DNA of 64,000 nt. It comes from Phoma sp. XZ068 (lineage: Eukaryota; Ascomycota; Dothideomycetes; Pleosporales; Didymellaceae). Each line of letters begins with the position of its first letter. The stretch's first letter is position 1. Where the stretch lies: the NCBI GenBank assembly GCA_004835665.1, contig RBKR01000017.1:186001-250000 (forward strand). The letters are read 5' to 3'. The notes under the pieces were generated by a model, which did no database searches, was not told the origin of the DNA, and saw nothing but the letters and a program-made list of their open reading frames with translations. The position numbers and the translations under genes are program-made. This document shows, in pieces, positions 1 to 13,200 of the stretch.

Positions 1-53
1 CAGGACATCAAGTCGAACATGAGATATCGTTCACGAAGACAAACACCAGAAGG

Positions 54-1976
54 ATGAGGACCATCACAAACGTTCTGTTTCTAGCTTTAGCCACTTCGGC
101 TGCATCAGCATCCAAGTCTCAATGTAAATGTGTAAGCAACTCCACCGGAAACGCTTCAGTCATCCCAAACTCACGCGAACGAACTGCAGACACCACATGA
201 TTCCTGCTGGCCTTCTCCCTCAGATTGGGCCACCTTTAACACCACCCTCTCCGGCGGCCTCATACGCGCCCTCCCACCAGCCTCAGTCTGCTATCCCTCC
301 CAGCCCAATTACAACGCAGAAGCCTGCAAATTGGTTAGCTCCCAATGGTTCAATTCTTCCTGGCACATCGAAAATCCAGTCAGTATCGACTACCCAATCT
401 GGACAAATAACTCGTGCAACCCCATCTACCCCAACGGAACAAGTCTGACCGGCGACCCGAATGCGGGAAAAAGAGGATGCAGCGCAGATACGTATCCGGT
501 GTACAGCGTCAATGCTACGAAACCAGAGCACGTTGCTGCAGCTTTGAAGTGGGCGGGCGAGAAGAATGTTCGTGTTGTGGTGAAGGCGACTGGTCACTCG
601 TATACTGGCCGTAGTACGGGGGCTTTCAGTCTTTCTATCTGGACGCATAATTTTCGTGGCATGTCGTATCTCCCGTCGTTTGTGCCGGCATCCTGCAGTG
701 GTCAAGGCGCGTTGGAAGCAGTTCGTGTAGCAGCTGGTCATACCAACGGTGCCGTTGTCGAATACTTGAGTAGCTACAATCAGGTGATTGTCAGCGGTGC
801 GAACCCCGACGTAGGCATTGCTGGCTGGGTCACTGGTGGTGGTCATGGATACCTCTCCAGCACATACGGTATGGGTTCCGACAACCTCCTTGAAGCCACG
901 GTTGTCCTCCCATCCGGCGAAGTCGTTGTAGCCAACCCCTGCCAGAACGAGAAAGTCTTCTGGGCTATAAGAGGCGGAGGCGGTGGAACTTTCGGCGTCG
1001 TCACTGAAGTGGTACTGAAAACATACCCAACCCCGAAGACTACCCAGCATGTCTTCATGCTTACCTCACTTCCTAACGCCACGGCAACTGACTACTGGAA
1101 TTTCATGGGCTTCCTACACGCGCACCTGCAAACACTGAAAGAGGGCGGCATGCAAGGATACTACTACATCGCCGGTCCACCCACCGCCCCCAGTCTCTCG
1201 CTCCTCTGGTCCTTCATGCTGTTCAACAAACCCAATGGCACCGTGGAGAAGCTCCTCGAACCAATCGAGACGTACCTAATGGAGCGAGCGAACCTATTCT
1301 TGTACACATCGAACATAACCCACGCAGACACATACTACGACCTTGCACAATTCTTCCAAAACGAAGATGTCGCAAACGTCGGAGGAACATATGGCTCGCG
1401 CCTCCTCAGTCCCGAGAGCCTGAGCGACGCCGCCACAAACGCAAAAGTACTCAGAGAAGTTGGCCCATCCGGGAATCTGTCGGCCCCAAATGTAAGCCAC
1501 CCCCACCACTCATTTACCATATCTCACACAAACAGGGCCCAGGCACAAACCTCCTCCTCATAGGCCACATGATCGCCTCGCCCAACCCACCATCCTACTA
1601 CCCCTCCGCCACATCCCTGAACCCCGGGTGGCGCGACACGCTGGTCCACTTCCTTGCATCAGAGACCTGGCAGGACGGCTCGCCGCAGTCTACCATCGAC
1701 GCTGTGCGCAGGGACGTCACAGCGAAGACGCAGAAGCTGAGAGCCCTGTCGCCGAACACGGGGGCATATTTCAACGAGCCGGATTCGAATGAGCCGGATT
1801 GGCAGACGTCTTTTTTCGGGGGGAATTACGCAAGGTTGAGGAAGATTAAGGAGGAGCTTGATCCGAGGGATGTGCTTTGGTGTCGGAAGTGTGTTGGTAG
1901 TGAGGCGTTAGCTGAGCGGGGTGATGGTAGACTGTGCAGAGCACAGTACGAGGATGAGGGTTGGGATGACTGTTGA
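54..1976 (+). CDS. Secreted BBE-type FAD-linked oxidoreductase
   Basis: Model join(54-131, 190-1491, 1536-1976) gives 606 residues; introns are 58 and 44 bases with GTAAGC donors. The start is the ATG at 54, which gives a hydrophobic signal peptide (about residues 1-20) before a CKC...CWPS segment typical of fungal secreted members. An FAD_binding_4 (PCMH) domain follows, with VKATGHSYTG, whose histidine (about 162) is the expected covalent flavin attachment site. Later come GWVTGGGHGY and, at the C-terminus, the BBE substrate-side motif with the FGGNYARL core. Members oxidise alcohols, sugars or secondary metabolites with O2. The GxC pattern of the second, cysteinyl flavin link is not evident, so a single covalent link is inferred. 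Many N-glycosylation sequons fit secretion. Substrate unknown; it resembles proteins annotated as isoamyl alcohol oxidase. Confidence 0.9.
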
Positions 1977-2779
1977 AGTGCGGTGAGAGTTCTGAATTGT
2001 AGCCGTGAGCGAACTAGATTGGTTTTAATATATTTCAATGGACGGAAGGCTGTGGTTCGACAGCATTGAATGGAAATTGAAGCTCAGAGATGCCGACATT
2101 TAATCGTCACGCTTGATGGGGGATTTGTAATGGCACTCCCTGATTATGCAACTTGGCTCTTGTGAATCTCGATATTTTACCCTTTCCCATATCACTAGAG
2201 AAGCCAGAATGTATCACAACAGACTGTTGTTACGCAAAAAGGTTTGGTGCGGCATGTCATGCGATGATAAGCTTGATGAAGAGGTGAGAGTCCTTTGAAA
2301 AAACGAACAAATCAGAGACATAGTAAGTCATTCAGCGACGAGTGTTAGTGCAAGCAGCACCTTGAGCAAGTTGAACAACGACCTGAACACGAGTTTGAGG
2401 CTGCAGAAGCAGCAAATATAGCTTTTCCGGTATCATACGATTACATACATATTCTGACAAGACATGATCCTCATCCTCATCCCATGTTGATCCAAACCCC
2501 AACAAAAGGGTAGATCATCTATCGTTTCGAAGCGGAAAATGCCGATCAGAAAGCGCCGTGAACACTGACAAACCCGCAACCACCATAAAGAAACGAAGGA
2601 AGAAAACACACCCAGCGCCCGCTAAGGCGAGGTGTGAGAAGCTCGCCGTCAGAAACAAAACCTCGCTAAGGCACGCGAACAGGTTTGCGGGTCCAGTCCC
2701 GCTCTGTCCAACGCGTTAGCATATCCGGAGAAGGGGTATCAGAGATGGGGTGTGAAGGGTGGAAAAGGCGGTCATGGGT
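1977..2779. other. Convergent intergenic region
   Basis: About 800 bases between the ends of two convergent genes. It should hold both 3' UTRs. I see no further gene, no tRNA and no notable repeat. A T-arm-like string near 2684-2700 lacks the rest of a tRNA. Confidence 0.6.
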
Positions 2780-5060
2780 CTACGACTCGCCTCCTGTCGC
2801 TGCTGGTGCAGCACCACCCTCGCCCGCACCACGGTATCCACCCCTTCCACCACGGCCGCGGCCAGTTCCACGGTCACCACGTTCGCTGCCACGGAAGGCA
2901 CCACCACGACCGCCGCGACCTCCACGTCCGCCACGACCGCCCTCGCTGTCTGAGGCGCCACCACTCCTGTAGCCACCGGTGCCAGCAGGGCCGCCACGGC
3001 TGCTTGCTTGCCAGCTGCCGGCGCCGTATCTAGGAGCGTTGCCGCGCTCGTTGTAGATCTTGACGCTGGGCTTGTCGGGGCCGCCCCTGGCGTTCTTGAC
3101 GTCTGCTGAAACGCGGCCTAGGGCAGCCTGCATCTCGGTGGGAGAGTTGAAGTGGGCGACGAAGAAGTGCTTGATCTTCTCAAGCTTCTCGATCTTGGGC
3201 CTGTCCTCCTCAGCGAGAAGACCCTTGGCCTCTTCCTCATCCTTGACACCTGTGATGAACAGTCCCTTGCTCTCCTTGCGCTCTACAGGCTCACGAGGAG
3301 CAGGCGATGCAGGGCCCTTCTCAGGTGCCGTCGTGCCGTTCGACTTGACTTCGCTTGGGATGGCCTTCTCAGCGGCAGCGTTCGCTGGCGCGTTGTTTGA
3401 GGTAGTGGGCTGGGGCGTCGCCGCCTTGGGAGCAGGAGAGGGTCCGGTACGTGTTGGCTGAGCAGCCTTGTTCTGTTGGGGAACTGGTGGGGTTGCGACA
3501 GCGGGGCGAGGCTGCTGGGGAGCGTTTGGTGCGTTAGCAGGGCGTCCCTGGGCAGGCGACGGGCCAGGAGCGGGGCTAGGGGCAGCAGGAGTGCCGGAGG
3601 GGGGAGCGGCAGGAGCAGGCTGTCCAGCCTGGCCAGGAGGCAGGACCTTTCCGCCGCGGTGTGCGAAGTTGAAGCCTTGAGCGCGCATCTCAGTACCAAT
3701 CCTGCCGTTGTCGATGTCGAGAACGAGCCAGCCGTAGGCAGCATCAGCCAGGTTGAAGTTCCACATGTTCTTGAAAGCGCTCTCGTCGATGACACCGCTC
3801 TGGGGGCCGGGGGCGGGGCCACCGAAGGGGTTACCGCCGTTGGCGACGGTGGGCATCTTGTTGACGATTTCGAGAGCCAGGTTGAGGAGACGCTGCTGCG
3901 AGTCGCTATCGGCGATAGCGGGCTCGACCTCGGACTTGACTGTGTCCCAAACGTCGTTGAAGGACGCCTTGGAAGCAGCAAGCTTGCCGCGGTAGTGATC
4001 CAGTGTGGGGTTGACACTGAACTCGTTGTACGAGCTGCCATAGCGGAAATGAAGACCAGCAGACACGGAGAAATCCGCCTTCAGCGTGACGGAGAGCTGG
4101 TTCAGCAGACCCTCACGTGCAGGGGAAGCGTGGGTAACGAAAATGCGGGTTTCGGTCGGATCGTATACGCGGTTCGCCGTGTCTACGAGCTCGCCCATCT
4201 GCAGAAGCGTTGTCCACATGGTACCCTGACCACCGGCGATAGTTGTCCTGCCCTCGCCGTTGTCGAACAGCTTGTGCATGACCACGGCACCACCCAGACC
4301 GAGCAGACGCAGCTTTACACCACCGACGTCTAACAGCCGCGAGTGCGCCTCATCGATGATGTGCAGGTTGTCGATCTTGTACTCGCCGGATCGCAGCTTC
4401 TCCAGAACCTGGACGTCTTCGCAGGCACCCCATACTGTGTAGACAGGGACGTTCAGTGTGTATGTCTTGTTGAGGAACAGAGGCAGCTCGGAGAGGGGCA
4501 GGTGTTCCCGCTGGAAGCGCTCCTTGATAGGTGGCTGTGGCGGGGCTTGGGCAATGGAGCGCTTGACACTGTCAGACAGCAGGGGCGAGTACTGCGCAAC
4601 GTGCTTCAATGTCCTGCGCCAGTTAGCCTCCTCTTCCATCACTGTGAATCACGTGTGCTTGGACGTACTTGTCGGCGATGCGGTCGAGCGAGCGGTCGTC
4701 GTAGAAGCCGAAGTCACCAGTGTGAATGATGTAATTTGCGCGGGCGTCCGCAGCAAGCTGGTTCAGGGACTGCAGGTTTCCTACGCCATGTTAGTCTGGA
4801 TATGCCGAACAAGGTACATAACGATGGCCATACCTCGTACGTCAGCAATGCAGAGTACCCGTACGCTTCCTTGCTGAATCACGCGGCCCTGATTGGGGAG
4901 CAGAGGGACGGCGCCAGGCGCAGGGCCGGAAGGAGCGCCACCATTGGGAAGGTAGTTGCCGGGGTAGGGGCGCGGCTGGTTGGGAGCTTGCTGGAGAGAG
5001 TCAGTATGCGGTGCAAGAGGGGCCAGACGGCGATATCAGCTGTGGACTTACCGAAGCCAT
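2780..5060 (-). CDS. DUF2433 metallophosphoesterase-like RGG protein
   Basis: Model complement(join(2780-4613, 4669-4780, 4834-4990, 5052-5060)) gives 703 residues; the first exon codes only Met-Ala-Ser. Residues about 40-330 form a calcineurin-like phosphoesterase fold: VLCIADVRGN, HTGDFGFYDD, WGACED, FVTHASP, then AGLHFRYG. The fold is followed by the fungal DUF2433 region. A proline/alanine-rich linker comes next, then an RRM-like short segment (HFFVAHFNSPTEMQ) and a C-terminal RGG tail from about residue 630. RGG tails usually bind RNA and are arginine-methylated. Several metal ligands of active phosphoesterases appear altered (see findings), so a non-catalytic RNA-linked role is possible. 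Function in the cell is not known to me. Confidence 0.88.
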
Positions 5061-6154
5061 AGAGTTGAAGTGGGAGGTGTGGTGAAGAGGCCAGGTATAG
5101 CGTTACGGTGCGGCGGGGTCTATGTTGAATACGCAGGGGGGAAGTTCCTGTAGAGTGCGGTGAAGGAGAGGGATGATAGTGCCTCTTCGATTATTAGGTG
5201 GTGATGGCGACGGTGAGGGAGCCTTCGCTGTCGCTGCGTGCAAACATGAGGGCTGTCGCACGGGCCCTGAAACTAGCCCACAGTAGCGCGTCTGGCCCTG
5301 TCGGAGACAAAAGTGACTTGTACTCGCGACAACACTTCTTCATCCATTAACTTCTGCTATGCCTTTTCTTCTCGCTGTCCCATCTGTCTGAAGCTCCTTC
5401 ATGATTGTTTTCATCCACTGCTCCCAAATGGTCATGTAACCACCCATCTTGTCACCTTTGGGAAGCTCGAAACGCCTTCCCGTTTGGCCTGTCCCATGTA
5501 CACACGACCGTCAAAACTACGCTTCGACACCGAATGATTGCACAACACGGCTTTCCAATCATGGCAGCTGTACTCAGCAGCTTTGATGACTGCATGAACA
5601 TGGATTGAAGCCCAGACACTGCCATGTCACTCGTCATGGCCGTATCACAGGCCATCCATGCCTTCAGAGCAATATCATGTCGAGGCCTCATGTCGAGGCC
5701 TCTTGTGAGAGCTTGAACTTCAATAAAGCTCCCACACCACTGCGGCATAAGACAAGAATACCACGACAGTCCTCTCGTGGAGTGGTTTGTCTTGGATTTG
5801 ATGGAAGCCAGGCACGTGGTGCCGCGGTAGATGGTTCGCCGCATTGATTCAGCACTGCAAACACAAGCCCCAGGCTTGTAACGAGGACATGTGGGCCTTT
5901 ATCATGTCCAAGCAGGCGTCGAAGCTGTCACTGAGACTCGACGTGCACGCGACTGGGGCTGGCCAATCAGACTTCCCGCCTCGCGGCACGGAAATTCGAA
6001 TCGCGCTAGTTGGACCCTCTCAAAATTATTCGAGTGTTCCCCACCTCGCAACAACACAGCGCCTTGCCCGCCATAAATCTCTGATCTTTCGCTGTTCTGC
6101 GACTGATCTTCCCACAGGCCTGCTTCTACATTTTCTTACTGTAAAAGCACCGCC
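5061..6154. promoter_or_regulatory. Divergent promoter region, DUF2433 gene and Kap123
   Basis: About 1.1 kb between divergent start codons, so it should carry both promoters and leaders. The stretch just before 6155 is pyrimidine-rich, as in many fungal leaders. A 13-base perfect tandem duplication lies at 5676-5701. No protein-coding frame looks convincing. Confidence 0.55.
5676..5701. repeat. 13-base perfect tandem duplication
   Basis: CATGTCGAGGCCT occurs twice in direct succession in the divergent promoter region upstream of Kap123. Confidence 0.97.
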
Positions 6155-9100
6155 ATGGACGAGCAACAGTTTGTTCAGCTGCTCCAGAGCCTGCTGCAGC
6201 GTAAGATGTTGTCCATCGAAATCAACCTTCTCCCAACTAACATTTTCTAGCTGACACCGATGTTGTCAAGAATGCCACGGCTACTCTGAACAAGAACTAC
6301 TACAACTCGCCTGCCTCTCTTAATGCCCTGCTCCAGGTCCTTTGCGGGCACCCCGACAAGGGCTTGAAGCAGCTCGCCGCTGTTGAGGCCAGGAAGCTTG
6401 TCGTCAAGCACTGGGCTTCGCTGCCCGAGGAGCAGAAGACCTCTCTCCGCAACCAGCTGCTGCAATTCACACTCAATGAGGAGGTGCAGCTGACCAGGCA
6501 CTCTGCTGCCCGTGTCGTCGCTGCCATTGCTGCTCAGGACTTCGAGGATGGACAGTGGGCTGACCTGCCCGGCCACCTGCACCAGGCCGCCACCAGCGCT
6601 ACTGCGCGCCACAGGGAGGTTGGAACATTCATCATCTGGACCACACTTGAGCAGACTGGCGACTCCTTCCCCGGCAAGTCCTCTGACCTCTACGGCTTGT
6701 TCAGCAAGACAATCCAAGACCCGGAGAGCGCCGATGTCAGGATCAACACTATGATCGGTTTGAGCCGCATGGCTATGCTTCTCGAGCCCGAGGAGGACGC
6801 CAAGTCCCTCACTGCCTTCCAGCAGGCCATTCCCGCCATGGTTGCAGTTCTCAAGCAGACCGTCGACGAGGGTGATGAGGAACACGCCATGCAGGCTTTC
6901 GAGGTCTTCCAGACTCTCCTCGGCTGCGAGTCTGCTCTCCTCCAGAAGCACTTCGGTGATCTCGTTAGGTTCATGCTCGAGCTCTCCGCCTCCACTGAGG
7001 TTGAGGATGACTACCGTTCCCAGTCCCTTGCTTTCCTGATGCAGTGCGTCCGCTACAGGAAGCTCAAGGTCCAGGCCCTCAAGATCGGTGAGGAGCTTAC
7101 CTTGAAGGCTCTGCACATTGTCACCGAGCTCGGTGACCTTTCCAGCGAAGATGAGGATGTCACACCCGCTCGTTCCGCCCTTGGACTGCTCGACATCCTT
7201 GCCTCCAGCCTTCCCCCCAGCCAGGTCGTCATTCCTCTCCTCAAGAACCTTGGCAACTACTTCTCCTCCCAGAACCCTGACTACCGCCAGGCTGGTATTC
7301 TTGCACTAGGCATGTGCGTTGAGGGCGCCCCTGACTTCATCGCCACCCAGCTGCACGAGATCTTGCCCATGGTGTACCACCTTCTTGAAGACCCCGAGCT
7401 CAAGGTCCGCGCTGCTGCCCTGAACGGTATTGCTCGCCTGGCCGATGACCTCGCCGAGGATGTTGGCAAGGAGCACGCCAAGCTCATTCCCGCCATGATC
7501 AAGAACTTTGATCTTGCCGTTCAGAACGCGCCCAGCGCCGACGACGAGCGCACCCTCTCCATTGTCCGTGGCAGCTGCCATGCCATTGACTCTCTCATCG
7601 AGGGCCTCGACCCCGAGGATGCTGCCAAGTACGTTCCTGAGTTGGTTCCCCGCTTCAGCAAGCTCTTCCACCACGAGGACTTGAAGGCTAAGAGCGCCGC
7701 CATTGGCGCTGTTGGCTCCATTGCTTCTGCTGCTGAGAAGGCTTTCTTGCCTTTCTTCCAGCAGACCATGAACGAGCTGTCTCCCTACGTCAGGATCAAG
7801 GACAGCCAGGATGAGTTGGATCTCCGTGGAGTCACATGCGACTCCATGGGTAAGATGGCCTCGGCTGTTGGCCCTGAGCCCTTCGAGCCCTACGTTCTGC
7901 CTTTGATGGAGGCATCTGAGGAGGCACTTCACCTCGACCACCCTCGCCTCCGTGAGACCAGCTACATCCTCTGGAGCACCATGGCCAAGGTCTACGAGGA
8001 GGGCTTTGCCAAGTACCTTCCCGGTGCTATTAAGGGTCTCAACGAGTGCCTTGATCAAGACGAGACAGGTACTGATGTTGAGCTTGGCGAGCACGCTAGC
8101 GAGCTTGTCGGCCAGGAGGTCATCATTGAGGGTCAGAAGGTCAAGGTTATGTCCGCTGGCGAGGATGATGATGATGACTTCGAGGACCTGAACGACGCCA
8201 TGGTCGATGACGACGACTGGGATGACCTCGAGGGTGTCACCGCTGTCGCTATGGAGAAGGAGATCGCTGCTGAGGTCTTCGGCGACATCATCACCCACAC
8301 TCGTCGGGAGTACATTCCCTACCTCGAGCAGACTGTCACAAAGCTTCTGGAGCTTGTTGACCACTCCTACGAGGGCATCCGCAAGGCTGCGCTTGGCACA
8401 CTTTGGCGCACCTTTGCCTGCCTCTTCGGCATGGCTGAGGGTGACGGTATGGCCAAGTGGTCCCCCGGCCTTCCTCTCAAGGTCGACCCCCCTGCGGAGC
8501 TGAAGAAGCTCGGCAACCTGGTCATGACCGCCACTATGGCTACCTGGCAGGACGAGATGGACCGGTACGTACAACTTTATTCCTTCCTATCAGCCCCTTG
8601 CAAAGATGACACAACCTTCGTTAATCCCAGCTCACTCCGATGCACAATGTTGCACTTGAGGTGAAAGCGATATCACGTCTGAGCCCTTACAAACGCTGTT
8701 CTTGAATTTTGAATCTCCTTCGAAGACAATCACTAACAAGCATCAGTGGCACTGTTACTGACATCAACCGCGATGTCGCTGCAACACTCAAGCTCTGCGG
8801 TCCTGCCGTCTTGATGACTGAGAACGGCACCGTTGTTCCCGAATTGGCACAGCAGCTGCTTGCTGTCATCACCAAGCGCCACCCTTGCCAGCAGGATCTT
8901 GGTGACGAGGGCGAGGAGATTGACCTTGATGAGTCCTCCGAGTACGACTGGTTGGTCATTGAGACCGCCATGGAGGTCGTCACTTGCCTGGCCGTCGCTC
9001 TTGGCAGCCAATTCGCTGAGCTCTGGAAGATGTTCGAGAAGCCGATCATGAAGTATGCCAGCAGCCAGGAGTCCACTGAGCGTAGCGCCGCCGTCGGTAC

Positions 9101-9629
9101 CATCGCTGAATGCGTTGGCAACATGGGCGAGGGCTGCACTCAGTACTCGACAGGTCTGCTCAAGCTCCTGCTCCACCGTCTGTCTGACGAGGACCCGGAG
9201 ACCAAGTCCAACGCCGTTTACGGTATGGGACTGTTGTGCGAGAAGACCACCAACGATGACGAGATTGTCAAGAACCTTCCCACGATCTTCTCCAAGATTG
9301 AGCCCCTTCTCGAGGCTCAGGACCAGGCGCGCCTGCTGGACAACACAGCGGGATGCGTCAGCCGATTCATCTCCAAGCACACTGACAGGCTCCCCGTCTC
9401 CGAGGTACTGCCTCGCCTTGTGCACCTCCTGCCTCTGCGTGAGGACTACGAGGAGAACAAGCCTGTCTTCGGCATGATTGTCAAGCTGTACCAGAGGAAC
9501 GACCCTACGGTGCAGCAGCTGACGCCCACCCTGATGCCCATCTTCGAGCAGGCATTGACCTCGGAGGACCAGTTGGAGGACGAGACACGCGCACAGCTTA
9601 CCGAGCTTGTTCAGTACCTGCGCAAGTAG
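6155..9629 (+). CDS. KAP123: Importin subunit beta-4 (Kap123 family karyopherin)
   Basis: Model join(6155-6200, 6251-8564, 8747-9629) gives 1080 residues, close to the usual 1090-1110. The protein is a run of HEAT repeats starting with an importin-beta N-terminal domain (QLLQSLLQPDTD..., LAAVEARKLV). An acidic loop of about 25 residues near 650 is a hallmark of this family and takes part in cargo release. Kap123 imports ribosomal proteins and histones H3/H4 into the nucleus and releases them on Ran-GTP. The first intron is 50 bases; the second is 182 bases, unusually long for this window, but CG|T GGC joins R-G-T-V-T cleanly. Codon use is strongly C-biased, as expected for a well expressed gene. 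Confidence 0.95.
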
Positions 9630-10244
9630 GATGTTTGATGAATGGCATGGAGCAAAAGGATGGATACCCGTCGCAAGACACTTGTAGATGATGATAATGA
9701 CCCTGGTGGTACGCGGGCACACGGAACCACGGATTTACGAACTAGATAGGATCTTGAATGAACACTAGACGCCTGTAAGGGCATGCATATTTGATCTTGC
9801 CTATCGATAGTCTTGTCTTGGTGTGGATGTGACATGGGATTCTTGGAAATGGCGTGGCGCGGGCCGATGGTGTTCTGGAAGCGAGGCGCTCTCCGCGTGA
9901 CGTCGATCGTTCCTGTTCCTGGCGGCTCGCCGGCTGTGACGTCTCGGTCGTGCATGAGACAAACAGCTGCCTCACACTCGCGCCTCCACGGTCATCGACT
10001 TCCGGTCGCATTGCAGCTGTCTCAGTTGCACTCCCATAGCTGTGCACAGCTTCCTATCCATCACTATCGGCCCCGCTCTGGCTGTGTGCCTAGCTACCAA
10101 GCTCCACTAGAGCTCTGCGCGCGGCACTGCCTCGACCTCAACCACTGCAACACGCGACTTTCATCGACACCACTATTGTAGCCGAACGACTGCACGCCCT
10201 GATAGCGCCGAGAAACCCTCTCCACCGGGAGACGCTCCACCTCG
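9630..10244. promoter_or_regulatory. Intergenic region, 3' end of Kap123 and NPC1 promoter
   Basis: About 600 bases between two genes on the same strand. It should hold the Kap123 3' UTR and the NPC1 promoter and leader. No additional gene or repeat is evident. Confidence 0.55.
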
Positions 10245-13200
10245 ATGGTGCAACGGCGCTCGGCAGGATGGCGGGCGGTAACCGCGGGGTTGCTCTCCAT
10301 ACTGGCTGCCTCGGCGCTCGCAGGCCCCGACCTGACGACCAAGCACGAGAAGGGACGGTGTGCAATCAGAGGGCAGTGTGGCAAGCAGAGCTTCTTTGGC
10401 TCTGACCTGCCCTGTCCCGACAACGGCCTAGCCAAGGCACCTACCGCCGACGTCAGGAAGCAGCTCGTCGACATCTGCGGCGAACAATGGTCCGACACCG
10501 ACGTCTGCTGCGAGGCCGAGCAGCTGGACGCCCTCAAGACGAACCTCGACCGCGCCACGCCCATCATCAACGCCTGCCCGGCCTGCAAGGAGAACTTCTA
10601 CAACATGTTCTGCACCTTTACATGCTCGCCCGACCAGTCGCTGTTCATCAACGTTACCGATACCGCGCCGAAGGGTGACAAGTTTCTGGTCACCCAGCTG
10701 ACACATCTGGTCTCGGACGAGTACGCGGGCACATTCTACGACAGCTGCAAGGATGTCAAGTTCGGCGCAACAAACGGCAACGCCATGGACTTCATTGGCG
10801 GCGGTGCGAAGAACTACACCCAGTTCCTCAAGTTCCTTGGCGACAAGAAGTTCCTTGGTTCTCCCTTCCAGATGGACTTCCCGCGCCCGCACGCCGCCGA
10901 CTTTCCTGACATGAAGCCCATGAACAAGCACGCGTACCCCTGCGACTCCGACAACGAGCTGTACAGGTGCGCCTGTCTTGACTGCGGCGCTTCCTGCACG
11001 GAGCTCCCCGAGGTGACCGAGGCCAAGAAGTGCTATGTTGGCCTGTTACCGTGTCTTTCTTTTGCTGTCATCATCGTCTACTCCGTCTTCCTCGCTCTTC
11101 TGTGCACTGCTGTTGCTGGACACATCGCATACCAGAAGCACTCGCAACAGAAGAATGAACGACTTCGTCTGCTGCAGGATCTCGAACCTAGCGACGATGA
11201 AGATGAAGGCGACATCGTCCACAACGTCGGCATGCTCGACCGTCCCACGAAACACTACTTCGTCAACACATGGTGCGATCGCCTCTTCAGCCGTCTTGGG
11301 TACGTGTGTGCGAGGTTCCCCGCCATTACCATCGTCATCAGTGTCCTCGTCGTAGTACTGATGAGCCTGGGTTGGCTGCGATTCACAGTCGAGACCGATC
11401 CCGTTCGCCTGTGGGTTGCGCCCGACTCAGCAGCTGCGCAAGAGAAGGCATTTTTCGACGAGAACTTCGGTCCTTTCTTCCGAGCCGAACAGGTTTTTCT
11501 TGTCAACGACACCAGCAAAGGTGCGCCAGTACTGAGCTACGAAACCCTTGACTGGTGGTTTGGCGTCGAGGACCAGATTCGCCGCCTCAAGTCTTCTGAG
11601 AGCGGTGTGACCCTTGACCAAGTTTGCTTCAAGCCGATTGAAGATTCTTGCGTAATTCAATCAGTGACGGGCTACTTCCAAGGCGACTTCGCGAACCTCT
11701 CGCCCAGCAGCTGGCGGGACGAGCTCATGGACTGCGTTGACAACCCCACTCAGTGCTTGCCCGAATTCCAGCAGCCTCTGGACCCCCGTCTCTTGTTTGG
11801 TGGCGTTAACCAAAGCGTTCTTGATGCCCAGGCACTTGTTGTCACGTGGGTGGTCAAGAACCATGACGAGGGCACGCCCGAGCTGCAGCGCGCGATGGAT
11901 TTCGAGAATGAGATGAAGAACTACCTAAAGGTGGTGCAAGATGATGCTAAGAGCCGCGGTCTGCGTTTGAGCTTCAGCACGGAAGTCAGCCTTGAACAGG
12001 AGCTCAACAAGAGCACCAACACCGATGCGAAGATCGTTGTGGTGAGTTACATTATCATGTTCTTGTACGCCTCGCTCGCACTCGGCTCAACGACACTCAC
12101 GGTACGATCTATTCTCCGCAACCCTGCGAATGCCCTTGTGCAGTCAAAGTTCATGTTGGGAACGGTTGGCATTCTCATCGTCCTCATGTCCGTTGCAGCT
12201 TCTGTTGGACTGTTCTCTGCTGCCGGCATCAAGGTCACATTGATCATTGCTGAAGTCATTCCATTCCTGGTACTGGCTGTTGGTGTCGACAACATCTTCC
12301 TCATCGTGCATGAGTTCGAGCGTATCAACATCAGCCACCCCGAAGGCTCCATCCCAGAGCGTGTCTCGCGTGCTCTCGGTCGCATGGGACCTTCGATCCT
12401 CCTCTCTGCGCTCACCGAGACGACGGCATTTGCTCTTGGTTGCGCAGTGGGTATGCCCGCTGTTCGCAACTTTGCTGCCTATGCCGCCGGCGCAGTCTTC
12501 ATCAACGCCATCCTCCAAGTCACGATGTTCATCGCTGTGCTCTCGTTGAACCAGCAACGCGTTGAGAGCAACCGTGCTGACTGCTTCCCCTTCATCCGGG
12601 TATCTAAGGCGGACCCGGGATACCTCAACGGGGCTGGCGCTGGCGAAGAAGGTGCTTTGCAACATTTCATTCGCAAGACCTACGCTCCGGCCATCTTGGG
12701 CAAGAAGACCAAGGTTGTCATTCTTGCAGTTTTCTTTGGTATCTTCACAGCCGGTCTCGCGTTATTCCCTGCCGTTGAACTTGGTCTTGATCAGCGCATT
12801 GCTATGCCAAGCGACTCCTATCTCATTCCTTACTTCGATGATCTGTATGACTACCTCGACGTCGGGCCGCCAGTCTACTTCGTAACCAAGGAGCTGAATG
12901 TTACCGAGAGGAGGCCCCAGAAGGAACTCTGCGGACGTTTCTCCACCTGCGACCAGGGCAGTCTTGCCAATATCGTCGAGGCTGAGCGCAAGCGACCTGA
13001 GGTGTCGTACCTGGCTGCACCTGCCGCCAGCTGGCTAGACGACTTTCTGCTCTGGTTGAACCCCGAGAACGAGAAGTGCTGTGTCGACAAGGGCAAGCCT
13101 TGCTTCGCCAACCGTACGCCAGCGTGGAACATGACTCTCTACGGTATGCCAGAGGGCGAGGAGTTTATCCACTACCTCGAACGCTGGATCGAAGCGCCGA

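Noticed and set aside
283..1050. 255-codon antisense frame over the flavin oxidoreductase
   Set aside because: The sense strand encodes an unmistakable BBE-type protein; the antisense product has no recognisable feature.
4614..4668. Alternative start MMEEEANWRR for the DUF2433 gene
   Set aside because: These codons lie in an intron; splicing at 4668/4614 joins the conserved IADK-TLKHVAQY and the upstream phosphoesterase motifs.
7306..8574. 422-codon open frame antisense to Kap123
   Set aside because: It is a mirror of strongly C-biased codons of the sense gene; leucine/valine-rich with no domain, and sense HEAT repeats are clear.
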